Positions 10,070 to 21,104 of a stretch of 64,000 nt of DNA are shown here, in pieces. The notes beneath the pieces are model-generated. The model searched no databases and was not told the DNA's origin. It worked only from the letters and a program-made list of their open reading frames with translations. Source of the DNA: Suillus spraguei (lineage: Eukaryota > Basidiomycota > Agaricomycetes > Boletales > Suillaceae); contig JABCPU010000168.1 in assembly GCA_016800925.1 (NCBI GenBank), positions 1 to 64,000 of the forward strand. Reading direction: 5' to 3'. A program made the translations under genes and the position numbers. How positions within the stretch are numbered: position 1 is the first letter of the stretch; every line of letters begins with the position of its first letter.

Positions 10070-12487
10070 TCACGACGCTCGTCCGCTGTTTCCTGGATTG
10101 GTGAGTGCTTTACAACGTGTTGCTATGCGTAGTTGTACATGGGAATTGCAAAATGGGATTATGGTTGACAAGTTGCTCATCTATGGCGTTCTGCTCTCCT
10201 TGAAAATATAGCTAGTATTATTGCCTTAAGACCCTCAAAATTTTGCTTGAGCAGGGGCTGTCCGTCCCACGCCCTTTCATCTCCATCTAACATTTGAGCC
10301 TCTGTTGCATCATCAGTCTCAATGCAGACATTTCGCATTCGTGGTCGGATGTCACCTATAGTCGTCAAGGTTCACCTTTCCGAAGGAATGCAAGAATTCA
10401 GCCTTACTAGCGAACCACCATGCTGAGTATTCTCCACGAGGAATTAACCTAACGAGATAATGCATTACCATCAGCAGTCATTAGTCATAATCGACGCAAA
10501 AACATACGCACCAGAGTGCTTGTCTCAGAGTCACAGTCTGACGCGCATTCCACCTCCACACGGGATTCCTGGTGTACTAGTTCGGTGGCCTGCACCATTC
10601 CCGCGTTCTCTGCCACGTATATCTCGTCCTGGCTTTCCAAGTTGCTTTGAAAAACGTCTCTCATGTCAGTCATGGCAACACCAATGCATGTGCATGAGGG
10701 ACTGTCCAATAGATACACCATAGCAGCTGGTAATCGAGGAGTTGGATTGCACAGACGTATCCTATGTCATCTTATAAGCCAGTATGTCACGAAGCAACGG
10801 CGAAACTGTGGGATCGCAAAAGTCTGAAGGGGATCGTTAGATCCGCTGTATTCAAAGAGAAGGGTTTACGAGTGATTGTATGAAGGAGCATCCATGCCAC
10901 GTGGTGCGTGAAACCAAGATTGTGTTTTCATGGGTAAAATGCGGTCTGGGATTGGACGGCCACTGAACTGCCATGTATGATGCAAACGCATCGATTAGCG
11001 TGGCACCGTTCATTCAGGATAAATCCCTAATAGACTGCAGCAACGCATAGTCAGTGACCCAGCCTCCCTGGCCATCATATATACGTTACTGCAACAGGTC
11101 CCTCCAGTGGACCCGTATATTCAGAAACCAAATCTGAGCCATCGATGGCGAGTGGATCGAGGTGACTATTGCGACGGTGCGCAACGAGTAAATGATTGTT
11201 TGTAAAAGTTGGCTGGCATGACTCACCCTCACACGACCTCTCGGAAAAGCTCTAAGTGGGGAAGACGATGTTAGTAGATCCGCCTCAGATTTTGTTCCGC
11301 AGCTCAGTCTCAAATCCCAGGTGATCTGTATACTCCCACCTTTTTTGTCAGTACTTCGTTATCATCAACCCCGAGAAAATAGGCAGTTGCCTGGACCATC
11401 GTAGACATATCCTTGGCGATATGTTCTGACTGGCTTGTCCTCGGGGGCTATAAACGAATAGCAAAATTGCGTCACGTCCATCAATCAAGATTCAAAAGGC
11501 GCTTCTTGTCAGAGAGTCAGATTTCACGCAAGAGCAGGAAACAACATATCTTTACGACTGTGAATCGCATGTGATGGTGTGAGTGATCTTCATTGAATCA
11601 CTCGAATGCGGTGAATTCCACTGATTTTCCAAACTGCACTGTGCTATCAGACCTTGAAATATAAATATTGCTGAGATGTTGTGCAAGGATCGTGTCAACC
11701 GAGGATTAGTGTGTTGAACCAATGTTTCATGTTCGACATTACGTAATAAAAGGCTTGCCTACAGCTGCGGTCACCAAACTTAAAGCCTGCTATTGTTGTC
11801 AAGTTGATATCTATGTTTTGATGGCATAGGCATACTGCAGTCTCTGAAAATGTACCTGAAGTCCCATCAGGTATGCACACACCCTGCCCTTTATCCGAGT
11901 TTTAATAACCATCCATGCATTCCGACTCAGGGATAGTGCGGTGAGCCATGAAGTCCCAGAATGTGTTATTGGGAAATTGAGGACAACTTTGAGCTGCATA
12001 GATACACGATACGGGTCCCGTGCCTGCGCCTTGAGAGTCCGACATAGACTGAGACTGAGGCGGGTAAGAAGACGATTTCCCTCCAAGGTGAGTCAGTGTT
12101 CAGAGCGTAAACGTTGAATACCCGCAAGAGCCCTGATCATGGCTTTTTTGTATTGAAAACAGCACAAATATCAGACGACAAGCAGTTTTCTGGCAACAAT
12201 CTATTTCAATTACCAAGTCAACACCCCGAGGACTCTTCAATTCAGACCGATCGCTTTGTTAATGTGCTCGTCAACGACCATCTTAGCCACAGAAGACAAC
12301 ATTTGAGCATTCAAACAAGGATATTAGATATTTCACCCATTACCGAGGACCGAAACTTTCACGAACCCTGGTTGATGTTCGATAGCCCTATGAGGCTATT
12401 TACTGCCTCTGCTTCGCAAAGCACTGGAAAGTTATCTACGGCGAGCATTCCTAATGTTCCCTTCAAGGCCACTTACCACTTCACATA
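10070..12487. other. Unassigned region with possible minus-strand exons
   Basis: Several minus-strand ORF pieces look partly coding: 10177-10368 (ATEAQMLDGDERAWDGQPL), 10485-10721 (DMRDVFQSNLESQDEIYVAE), and 11695-12050, where a Cys-containing stretch (VSCIYAAQSCPQFPNN ... GVCIPDGTSGTFSETAVCLC) is continuous except for one TAA near 11910. I recognise none of them and could not assemble a full gene. They may be a poorly conserved or decaying gene. Confidence 0.3.
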
Positions 12488-12616
12488 TGTAAGCACGCTG
12501 GCTTACCTGAGTTCTTATAATCAGTACATATACCGCCGCTGATGCTGAAAGCTAAGCTTTCAGTATCTCACCTTTTGGTGTAACGGTCATGCGGGCGGCG
12601 GTCTGACCATGTTACA
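12488..12616 (+). mobile_element. 128-bp-family TG...CA element, copy 2 (129 bp)
   Basis: The same element as 8063-8190, with TGTAAGC start, GTTACA end and perfect ACATA duplications (12483-12487, 12617-12621). The third and fourth hairpins are preserved, with compensatory differences in the last (CACCTTTTGGTG here). Different target sites show independent insertion. Confidence 0.8.
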
Positions 12617-13421
12617 ACATATCAAGAATATATTTTGTCCTCGTCCTCACTCATGCCAAGCGTCGTATCATGTAATGGTCTCCTCGGGAAACCAAAAAAT
12701 CTATCCTGCTCGATCATCCACCAAGCTGAATTATGCTAATTATCCTACATCAACTGCACAGTCGCCTCCGGCTTCCCCTCTGTTTTTCCCTGACACGTCT
12801 TCCTTCCCGGGACAACCACCAAACCTTGACATGGGCCACGATCTCGATCTCTCGAATTTCCCCGCGTACAAAGGCAATATGATCCTCACGTTCGACTCAC
12901 GCACACGGCTCCTCTTATATTTTCACAGCTGTGACCGAAAAGGGAGGGAAAAGAATTCGGTTGCACGCATTGGACGTACAACTTTCCAACGAGGACCTGG
13001 TCAGTAACGTGGATTCCTGTCCCTGCACTTCTGGAATTTCGACAGCAAATCTATCAAGCACAAGTCACCATTGCTGTTCTATCTAGGCCTAGCGCTTCTT
13101 GGGTATCACCATCAACACGAACCTGGTCAAGACTGCGGCCTGCTGTCGTAGGGACCCTTGCGAGGAGGAATGTCGTAGTGGGCATCGAAGATTCAGGCGG
13201 TCCCGAACAAGTTTCTCGTGTAGTCCAGTGTGAGGGCGAGAGAAATTGCGATACTTTCCAAACGACGTCAATAATGCTCGATGTACATAATTGCTTGAAG
13301 TTTTAAAAACCTCCCTCGATGATTGAAGTCAAGTTCTGAAGAACGATGGACGATTCGATACAATTAGACAACGCTACATTACAGAGATCAAAAGACACTC
13401 ATAGTCTTTCCGGGTGATGTA
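12617..13421. other. Unassigned region with weak plus-strand coding signal
   Basis: A plus-strand ORF to 13007 has a stretch NLDMGHDLDLSNFPAYKGNM followed by ILTFDSRTRLLLYF. Another frame carries EKGGKRIRLHALDVQLSNEDL. These could be exons of one unrecognised gene or a relic. No start codon or full splice chain could be settled. Confidence 0.25.
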
Positions 13422-13699
13422 CTACACGCACTGATGTGATGATGCATGGGTCCATGAATTGACCATAATCATTCTAAAGATGAGTGAGATACTGATAGTT
13501 GAGTATCGAGTTAGAGGGAAAATGTTCGGTTTGAGTAATTGCAGCAACGTGTAGCACTTTGCGGAAAAATACTTCGTAGTACGTACACGCTGCAAGAGAC
13601 CGTCAACTCGCCCGTAACATGGTATCATCGTTCGGTAAATCAATGTCAAATAGTATGTGGAAGAAATTGCGGTTAGTACTTAGTGGTCGCCCTGTAATG

Positions 13700-14962
13700 T
13701 TAACAGCAAGAGCGACAAGTAAGCCAACGTATCTCAAATAACCTGTACCCAACCTCATCCACACGGCCGATTCCCTCACGACGCCCCACATCCTCCCTTC
13801 GCAATACCGCCAGCTTCATCTCCCCACCACATCCTTCATTCCTCAAAAAGCCACATCCCCCGTCCGGAAACACGTCATCCACAGTTTCCCACAAGCCTTC
13901 ATGCCTCCCCGACGAACGCATCGCGATAATCAACCAAAACACCCCTCCCTTCTTCAACACCTTCTCTACGCAATTTTTGATCCACTTGGCATGCTCAGGG
14001 TGATACACCACATCTGCACCAAGGATGACGTCGTAGGACTCGAGTGGAGGTGGTCTGGACCAGTCCAGCAACTCGATTTGAACGGAGACATTATTGGTCT
14101 TCACGTTCTGTAGTAAGTTATGGAGGACCGCAGAGTGATAGTCCGTTGCCACAATTGTGGCATCGACTCCAATGCGATCGAGAAGTCGTGCGCTAGCGAT
14201 GCTGAGAAGTCCCGTGCCTGCACCTAGCTCAAGAACGCGCAAGGGAGAAGCCTCTTGTGGGATACTCAAGTATCGAGCAGGATTTGCACAGATGCGTTCA
14301 GCGAAAATGATAGAGCTCGCCCAACTTTGCAGGCCAACGGAAGTATGATCCGTGGGCGCGAGTGGAGCATCGTTTAGCTCGATTGTGATGGGCTTGCCTC
14401 CGGCACCAAAAGGTAACATAAATTGTCGTGTAAGAGCATCTTCTTGCTGCTCATCGTCGCCGGAAAAAAATGCAAGAAGTTTGCTGGCTTGCTCTATAAC
14501 GGCTAGACGTATGTGTTCTTCTTGTTCTGTATCGCTATTGAGTGCGTGCATCCATATGTCGGATCGCTTTAAAAGCCCTGTAAGCCATCTGATAACGAAA
14601 TTTCGTTCAAGCTCGTCGGAACGAAGTACGTCGGCGTCAAAGCCTTCAGCTTCGCATTCTAAATCTCCTTCCATCTCTGCCTCGTCTTCTTCGGAGGCAT
14701 AACCGGAGTCCGGAACGCCATTACTGTGATTTAAGTGTCCCTTCCGCTTTGAGTGAGACACGTGTACTGTGTCAGATATATCCTGCCTCAACGCAGGTAC
14801 AGCATTGATTGACTGCGTTCTCCTCGGGGGAAGTGCTGTGGTGGGGAAGTAAAGATTCTTCAAGTCTTGTAGGGCATCTTGCATAGAGGTAGTGGTGTGA
14901 GAGGAAAGTGTAGAGAGAGGTGGCAGAAAGGAAGTCGGGGCGCGGAAGTAGGTCATGATCAT
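13700..14962 (-). CDS. METTL21/Methyltransf_16-type protein lysine methyltransferase
   Basis: A single-exon ORF of 420 residues. A Ser/acidic N-terminal region (residues 1-105) is followed by a class I SAM-dependent fold: motif I VLELGAGTGLLSIASA (about 245), the post-I acidic region ATDYHSAVLHNLL (about 272), LLDWSRPP (about 297) and GADVVY (about 312). The last is the (D/G)xxxxY-type signature of the METTL21/EEF2KMT family, whose members methylate lysines of translation factors and chaperones. The substrate cannot be read from sequence. The gene is divergent from the GON7-like gene at 15443, with about 480 bp between starts. The first of two nearby ATGs (14962) was taken; the third codon is also ATG. 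Confidence 0.85.
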   Translation of the reverse strand: MIMTYFRAPTSFLPPLSTLSSHTTTSMQDALQDLKNLYFPTTALPPRRTQSINAVPALRQDISDTVHVSHSKRKGHLNHSNGVPDSGYASEEDEAEMEGDLECEAEGFDADVLRSDELERNFVIRWLTGLLKRSDIWMHALNSDTEQEEHIRLAVIEQASKLLAFFSGDDEQQEDALTRQFMLPFGAGGKPITIELNDAPLAPTDHTSVGLQSWASSIIFAERICANPARYLSIPQEASPLRVLELGAGTGLLSIASARLLDRIGVDATIVATDYHSAVLHNLLQNVKTNNVSVQIELLDWSRPPPLESYDVILGADVVYHPEHAKWIKNCVEKVLKKGGVFWLIIAMRSSGRHEGLWETVDDVFPDGGCGFLRNEGCGGEMKLAVLRREDVGRREGIGRVDEVGYRLFEIRWLTCRSCC

Positions 14963-15205
14963 GATTTGTGTGTCCGGATAGGATATAGATATATAGTATA
15001 CGCTGGATACGATGTTGATTACAATGTCGTCAGATTAACGAAACCTTGATAGACTGTCTATGAGGGGTATTGGTACACCGAGTCTATGTGCACAGTGAGA
15101 TCTATATCCGAGTCTTCCTATGATCCCAGAGAAGATAGTCCTGATAGCGTAAAACTTCTATATGTCTATGTTCGTTGAAAAAAAAAAGGTGTCAGTGTCT
15201 AAGGA

Positions 15206-15240
15206 CAACGCAGGCTCTTTATCAATTAGAGCCTGCGTTG
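15206..15240. repeat. Hairpin with perfect 13-bp arms
   Basis: CAACGCAGGCTCT at 15206-15218 is the perfect reverse complement of 15228-15240, with a 9-nt loop. It lies in the spacer between the divergent methyltransferase and GON7-like genes. A regulatory role is possible but unsupported. Confidence 0.8.
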
Positions 15241-15442
15241 CTACTGAACAAGGGGAAGCATTGGAGGCAGCATGGTGAGAGACGTCAAAGGGGGAAAGAG
15301 AACAAACTTTGGAACGTTGTTTGGAAAGATTTTTGTAATCATCGGAGATAAGATAAGATCTAAAGATAACAATTGAGTCGTAACATTCGAGGTCAATTGG
15401 TCGACGCATACTACTTACAACAAGCCATAATAATCAGCTGAG

Positions 15443-15766
15443 ATGGCTGTCCAGTCCAGGGAACTCACAGTGACTTACAAAATTGTCCCACCACCATCTG
15501 TGGTGGCCCCTCTATCCCTCTCGCAGGAGACGACTCGCAGGTTTCCTATTATATCTCTGTCTGACTTGAAGTCAAAGGATAGCACCGACTCGGAGCTGAA
15601 GACATATTATGCATCTCTGCGAACATCGATTGCAGAAGCTCGCACAAAACTCGGAGAAGAATTGACTGCTTGGAGGGATGCAGTGGGAAATGCAGAACTT
15701 GGCAGAGAAAAGTCTGTAAAAGCTGAAGCCGACGACGAAGAAGAGGAGGAGAACGCAGAGGAATGA
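15443..15766 (+). CDS. gon7: GON7-like EKC/KEOPS complex subunit
   Basis: A single-exon gene of 107 residues. The N-terminal part (LTVTYKIVPPPSVVAP) resembles the short beta-strand segment of fungal Gon7. It is followed by an ETTRRFP segment, a central amphipathic helix (YYASLRTSIAEARTKLGEELTAWRDAV) and a Glu/Asp-rich tail (DDEEEEENAEE). Size and layout match the family. KEOPS makes the N6-threonylcarbamoyl modification of tRNAs reading ANN codons; Gon7 caps Pcc1 and keeps the complex monomeric. The family is short and divergent, so a profile search is needed for certainty. Confidence 0.6.
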   Translation: MAVQSRELTVTYKIVPPPSVVAPLSLSQETTRRFPIISLSDLKSKDSTDSELKTYYASLRTSIAEARTKLGEELTAWRDAVGNAELGREKSVKAEADDEEEEENAEE

Positions 15767-16001
15767 CATTAGACAGGGATTGTACATGTGGTCTCAGTGA
15801 GCGAAGGTAATCTCAAATTTCGTCTGCGAAGATTTATTTTCTCAAATGCCCACTCCACACTGCAGATTCTAGTCCTACAATTACGGTACACATCCAGTGA
15901 CATGGATGTCACAGAAACAATCATCACGTCCTTCCGTCTCAATATATAATACCTCTTCCTCGACTTTGAGTTTCTGCATCTACCTTGGCTCCTTTTGGTG
16001 A
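15767..16001. other. 3' region of gon7-like gene
   Basis: AT-rich with no gene seen; it probably holds the polyadenylation region of the gene ending at 15766. Confidence 0.4.
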
Positions 16002-16373
16002 CTAATTCCCATGAGAAACGGCTGGTCCAAGAGGATTGATGTTAGGATCCGCAAAGGGGTTCGTCGATTCTTCGCTACGTGAATGCTTGATGGCAGCAGC
16101 AAGCCTATCGTCCGTTCGTCTCTATTTATCTGTTGTAAATTTCGGAGCGGTGCCTGAAGACTAGGATCATCTTTGAAATCGATTTCCTAGTATCCGTATC
16201 CCCGACCTCGATCGTACTTCTTTTCGGGTTTTCTTTGACGTTCCGCTGAACCTATCAGATATCGACGTGAATGTGCTTGGCAGTTCTGGACTTACTTGCC
16301 TTGATTCATTCGCTTCGTGTACTCGAGGTTTCCCCACGTTGGACATCATACTATCTCCTGAACGTGCTGACAT
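16002..16373 (-). pseudogene. Broken minus-strand gene of unknown function
   Basis: The minus strand shows a coding-like run: SAERQRKPEKKYDRGRGYGY, then TAG (near 16190), then in the same frame EIDFKDDPSLQAPLRNLQQ. A one-base frame change near 16108 leads to DDRLAAAIKHSRSEESTNPF and DPNINPLGPAVSHGN, ending at TAG 16002-16004. The composition and the proline-rich end look like a genuine protein tail interrupted by a nonsense codon and a frameshift. I do not recognise the protein. Alternatively the TAG region could be an intron I failed to define. Confidence 0.4.
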
Positions 16374-17547
16374 TTTGGTCGTGTAGTTCTGTCGATTTGA
16401 AGTGATTGAAGATATTGCTAAGTTATTAAAAGTATGTTTGCCTGCTTTATACTCTCTAAGCAGGGTGACGTCAAAGGGAGGATTTAGAGGAACATCAAGT
16501 AACGTTTAGCCACCGACTAGTCAACTCCGGCCTATATCGACCAAGATCTAAAAGTCATGCTCGCATTCGCCAACAAGTCCTGATGTCGGCCTGATTGTTC
16601 CACGAAATTGGTGGTATGCCACAAGGAATCTGAGTGTGGCGTTAGAGTGTTCTGTTGACGGAAAATTGCCTTGATCCATTCGAAAGTCTGGCGAAGTTGT
16701 GCACCGATGCCCATCTTATGTGATTACAAGGAAATCGATGAGCGCAGCAATTCCACGGCCATTATCCAGTAAGTTAGATACATAAGGAAGACATGTTTAT
16801 ATGAACCACCGGCCTGCTTTCAACTCCTAGAGAAAGCGGGAGAAAAAAGCGAAAGCACTAAGACGTGCAAGCATTCGTGTCCGCCCTACTTTGGCGCAGA
16901 CCAGCATGATCGTATAAGCCTGGTCTGCAATTTGACTTGAGTGCGTTTGTGAAAAGACAAAAATTTTCATCATCTTAAAGGGCATGTATCACGTGATGTT
17001 CGAAGGTTGGTACTTACGTAATAATAACTCAGCGACTGACTGCCAAAGCAGCAGGTGTGCACGAACGGCAATAGAAGACATCTCGCCCGAATCATACTGT
17101 CACAAAGCTTTTCCAAAAACTGCAGCGACGCAGTGAGTGGCATGCAATGCTGACCTTTGCAGGAGGCCAGTTACTTATCCCCGTGCCAAGTGCTTTTAGC
17201 TATCAGAAGCCTTGTCGTAAAGCTTGGACATGTGAATGGATCAATCATCAATGGATCATCATCGTCATCCCTTCATGCCAAACATCCATGATATGATCTG
17301 CGAGTCCAACAGTAAGTATGGGCACTTCCGAGTAGCTCTTCTCGTCTTCGTATCACACGAGAACGCACGGTAAAAGGCAATAGGGTAGCGTTAACGAAAT
17401 ATTTGTCATCTAATTGGGTTCTTTTTCGCCTCCCCGCTGATATTTCTATGTTCCTTCACTACTAACACGTTGTCTCGTATTCCCGCTCTTTTCCCTTTCC
17501 ATTCCTTGTTCACACTACTACTGGTCCATCTCCTTTCGTTCAGAGAG
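16374..17547. other. No gene recognised
   Basis: A 60-codon minus-strand ORF (16532-16714, MGIGAQLRQTFEWIKAIFRQ) might be an upstream exon of the broken gene at 16002-16373, but no splice chain was found. The 3' part contains the promoter region of the chitin deacetylase. Confidence 0.3.
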
Positions 17548-19435
17548 ATGTGGAGTTTTACGCTGCTGTCAGTGCTTGGTATAGCATTGCAAGCATTACA
17601 GGTGCCAGTGGTGACTGCTCAAGACGGCTCCATATCTGGTCCAACCAGCAGCTCATCCGCTGCCGGGTACTCGTGTGACCCTAGCCAATGCCAGTTGCCC
17701 AACTGCAATTGTGCTAGTACGAGTCCTCCAGGTGGTCTTTCTCCCGTACGTTTTTGGCTTTTTCTAAATCATGCGTCACTTCTGATGGGCGGGTTTTCAG
17801 TCGGACGTACCGCAATTCGTTGTCTTCACTGCCGACGATGCTGTTCAGTCATATACTCTGGATTCTGTCAATCAGTTCCTTGCTCAACGGAAGAATCCAA
17901 ATGGCTGTCCTATCAAGATGACCTACTTCACGTCTCTCAACTATACCAACTATACGCTTGTCACCGATTGGTACGTTGCTGGAAACGAAATCGCTGATCA
18001 TACGTATGTACACTATTGTAGTCCTTGGTTCATTTTATCATTCGTTTTAGGATGACCCATGTTGGCACACCTCCGGCGGATGAGATCAACGGAAACATCA
18101 TTGCTCTCAATGCACTTGCTGGTATCCCGCTCGATGCCATCCAAGGTTTTCGTGCTCCTTACTTGAACTATACCGCTCAGACTTTGCAGCTCCTTGCGGA
18201 CGTTGATTTCACCTATGATTCTTCTTCTGCCTCTTCAATTCCTGTCACAGACCCAGGTACCGATGCGTACTGGCCTTACACGCTCGACAATGGCCTTGCA
18301 AATGACTGTCTGACTGTCGAGGGTATATGCAAGGGCCTGCCTAAAATCCCTGGTCTTTGGGAGATTCCCATGTATGCGTTCTTTGACGACCTCGGGGTTG
18401 ACGGACCACACCTCATGGACCCCTGGCTGGATACTGCCAACGGAGCCAGTGCCGTTAATGATACTGCCACATTTGAGTACATGAAAAATACATTCACGGC
18501 TCATTACACTGGCAATAGGCAACCAATTGGTCTCTACACCCATCCCATTCATCTCTCGGTAAGTTATTTCCGTTTAACAATATTTCTATATTAGCTAACG
18601 TCATACTTATATATAGACCACTTATCCCGGTGTTAACCCCCCAACAGCACAATCCAGATGATAAATGAATACCTAGATTGGGTTCAGATGCAGCAGGATG
18701 TCTGGATTGTCTCGAACGAGCAACTTCTTGCCTGGGTCCGGAACCCTGTAGCCGTCTCAGATCTTGATTCCTTTGAGCCTCTGAAGTGCCCAACTCCCCA
18801 GGTTGATCCATCTTTGAATATTTGCAACGGTATTCCTCAGAACGAAGCTGGTCTCCTGGAGGAGTGCGACTTCCCCGACTTCCCTTTCTTCACTTGCGTA
18901 AGTCATCCGTGCCTGGCGTGGTGCTCACATAAACTTAATCGGATAATTAGTATGGTTGCCCGCAAGTAGAGGTGTCCCCTGAGAACCCGAACCCGCCGCA
19001 GCAAGTCCCAGCGGGTCAACAGATGAGATACAGATGTAATTCATTTATTGTGATCTATTACCCTCCGTTGAAGATGTTCCGTAGTGCCTTCCAACTGTTC
19101 AACACCTTTCTGGGATCCCATTGCCGGGTCGTGCCTGTGTCAGTCCTCGGAGTGCGCATTCACGGATAACTCGCGACCTATTGGGGTAAGATACAGTCTC
19201 AAGTTATGCAATTCGTTTTGACTATCTTTTTTAGCCCAACGGTGCTAACTTGACTGGTGGTGGAACTGGGGGAGATGGATTTAACGCTTCTGACAGTGCA
19301 CCTACGCCCACGTATGTCAACTTTAATGGTGCCAGCCCCGTCAAGTTGTGGAGTGGCAGTCTTGTTGGCATGATGAGCGCTTTAGCCGTGGGCGCGTTCG
19401 GCGCCGCCACGGGATGGGTGCTGGTTAATGTCTGA
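17548..19435 (+). CDS. Chitin deacetylase (polysaccharide deacetylase, GPI-anchored)
   Basis: Exons 17548-17745, 17801-18003, 18051-18558, 18617-18897, 18951-19035, 19085-19185 and 19235-19435 give about 525 residues. A signal peptide (MWSFTLLSVLGIALQALQVP) is followed by a Ser-rich linker with a Cys cluster, then the NodB-type domain: VVFTADDAVQ (metal-binding Asp motif, DDA variant), ADHTMTHV (HxxxH zinc ligands), GFRAPYL and the late segment GLYTHPIHL. A Cys-rich tail (CLCQSSECAF) precedes a Gly/Asn linker and a hydrophobic C-terminus (LVGMMSALAVGAFGAATGWV), which fits a GPI signal. It would convert cell-wall chitin to chitosan. The frame fails by one base in a C6 run at 18637-18642; seven Cs would restore it. 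A gene caller may instead splice from 18559 to 18657. Confidence 0.85.
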
Positions 19436-19909
19436 GATACTTCGGAACATTGAACTTTCAAACGCCGACACTGTATGATACTCACTGGATATAGGTTTAC
19501 GATCATTACTTTTTACAATGCCATATCGACTCTATCTCCTTACTCCTGCAATTGGGTGCAGGTTAACCTCGATTGATAATTGACTCGTGTTGATAGTTAG
19601 GACCATTACCACTATACTTGTCCGGTTTATTGTCGCTCATACTATTTTCGATACTACACGGATTCTCGAAGCAAAATAAATCGGCAAGTCCTTGTTTAGT
19701 TTGCCATTTGTTACCGCTAAATTACGAAATAACACTTACAGCCGACAACGATCCCACCTGATAGTCTTCGTGTCTCAAGTCCAAATTATCTTGCTCCTAC
19801 GTACCCCCAAGGCGAGTGACAGTGACGTGACAAGTGGCCACTCCGAGTGAGACAAACTGACCTCCCAAATTTTCACATTCGAAGTCTTCTCTTCTCTTCT
19901 TCTACAACC
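19436..19909. other. 3' region, start of right duplicated arm
   Basis: No gene. Homology to the left arm (about 1040-1560, inverted) begins near 19640, about 200 bp after the chitin deacetylase stop, and includes the empty site of the 292-bp insertion at about 19806-19840. Confidence 0.5.
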
Positions 19910-20150
19910 ATGACAACGACCGTTGGATTATTGTCGCTTCCCACAGAACTCCTATGCTATATTCTAAACCTCCTTGAACTCAGGGACATCGTTCGCTGTG
20001 CATTGGTCAGCTATTTTCGTGGAATTTCTTTCAGGGCTAACTTTTGATCACGCCGGACCTGCGATACCCTTTTTGTTGTGATCCAGAATTCTGTCGAAAT
20101 CCAATGCCTGCTTCGAATTGCCTATGATGGCTTGTATTTAATGTACATGG
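19910..20150 (+). pseudogene. F-box gene relic with intact F-box start
   Basis: ATG at 19910 opens an F-box (SLPTELLCYILNLLELRDIV). A probable intron (donor GTCAGC, acceptor CAG near 20092) leads to NSVEIQCLLRIAYDGLY, which then runs into a stop after about 20 residues. The product would be an isolated F-box of about 60 residues. The downstream sequence is repeat shared with 6.4-6.7 kb. Confidence 0.5.
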
Positions 20151-20280
20151 CCGGCGTACTTTAGTTTGACATGTGTATGTGTTCTTTCTTTTAATACAGC
20201 CATGGCCTGATACGGCCAAGTTGCAGACTCGGCATAGTGAGATTTATATCCAGGTCGGTCGTTTTCCTCGAGGCTGGGCC

Positions 20281-20307
20281 ACACACACACACACACACAC
20301 ACACACA
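20281..20307. repeat. CA microsatellite (27 bp)
   Basis: A pure (AC)n run within the duplicated segment; the left-arm equivalent at 6552 is shorter and interrupted. Confidence 0.9.
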
Positions 20308-21104
20308 ATATAAGATTTGGATTTGGCTCGCCTGTTGAGTCTTTCGATGTTGCGAATATGCTTGTATCGAAAAAGGGAAAGAGGACTCAGCGGTGACAAT
20401 GTTTTGTTTAGTGCTTTTGCGTTTTTCACTGTGACTCCTCTCAAATGATGAGAGGCTCGGACTAGGAACGAGGGAGAAACTATGTAGGCTATTAGATAAT
20501 GTATAGTAGATTCGTAATGAAAGAACTCGATTGAAACACTGGGGATATGATTCCGAAGGAAGAGGAATGAAAAGATATCGTTGTGATAACCCGGGAGAAC
20601 GAAAAGGCGACGTGTAGGATCAGTGATCATACTATGTAAAATGAACCCACTCAGACGCATATCATTCGATCTTCGTGTTATCTGCATCATGTTCAACAGT
20701 ACTATCATTTGAGAACAAGTGGAGTGCGAGAGAGTAACAGTGACCGCGGAAAACATTTCGAGGTAATGACTTCGTGAAAATATCAGCGATCATGGGTATG
20801 TAAGGGATGACGATGATTCTATCATTAATGAGGTCGCGGATAAAATGATAGCGGATGCAGATGTGTTTCGCGCGGTCATGAAACTGGGGTTCTTCGTCAA
20901 TGCTCGGCTCTCATTGCTGTCCAAGATGAATTTGTTCTCGAGTGGTATTGGAGAGAGCAATGTGGGGCTCTACACACCTTGCTTCTGAGAGTGCCAGCTA
21001 ACTATACATAACTTCAGTAGGCAGCATTCTAATGAGTCAAATCGGTCCAGAGAGGAGACACCTCCTAAATTTTCAATTTTGAAATCCTCTCTTCTTCTAC
21101 AACC
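20308..21104. repeat. Duplicated intergenic segment of the right arm
   Basis: No gene. It is an inverted copy of about 5760-6550 of the left arm with scattered differences. The minus-strand ORF at 20244-20756 arises from this repeat and is not a gene. Confidence 0.6.

Noticed and set aside
20244..20756. 170-codon minus-strand ORF
   Set aside because: It consists of duplicated repeat sequence including the CA microsatellite and has no conserved domain.
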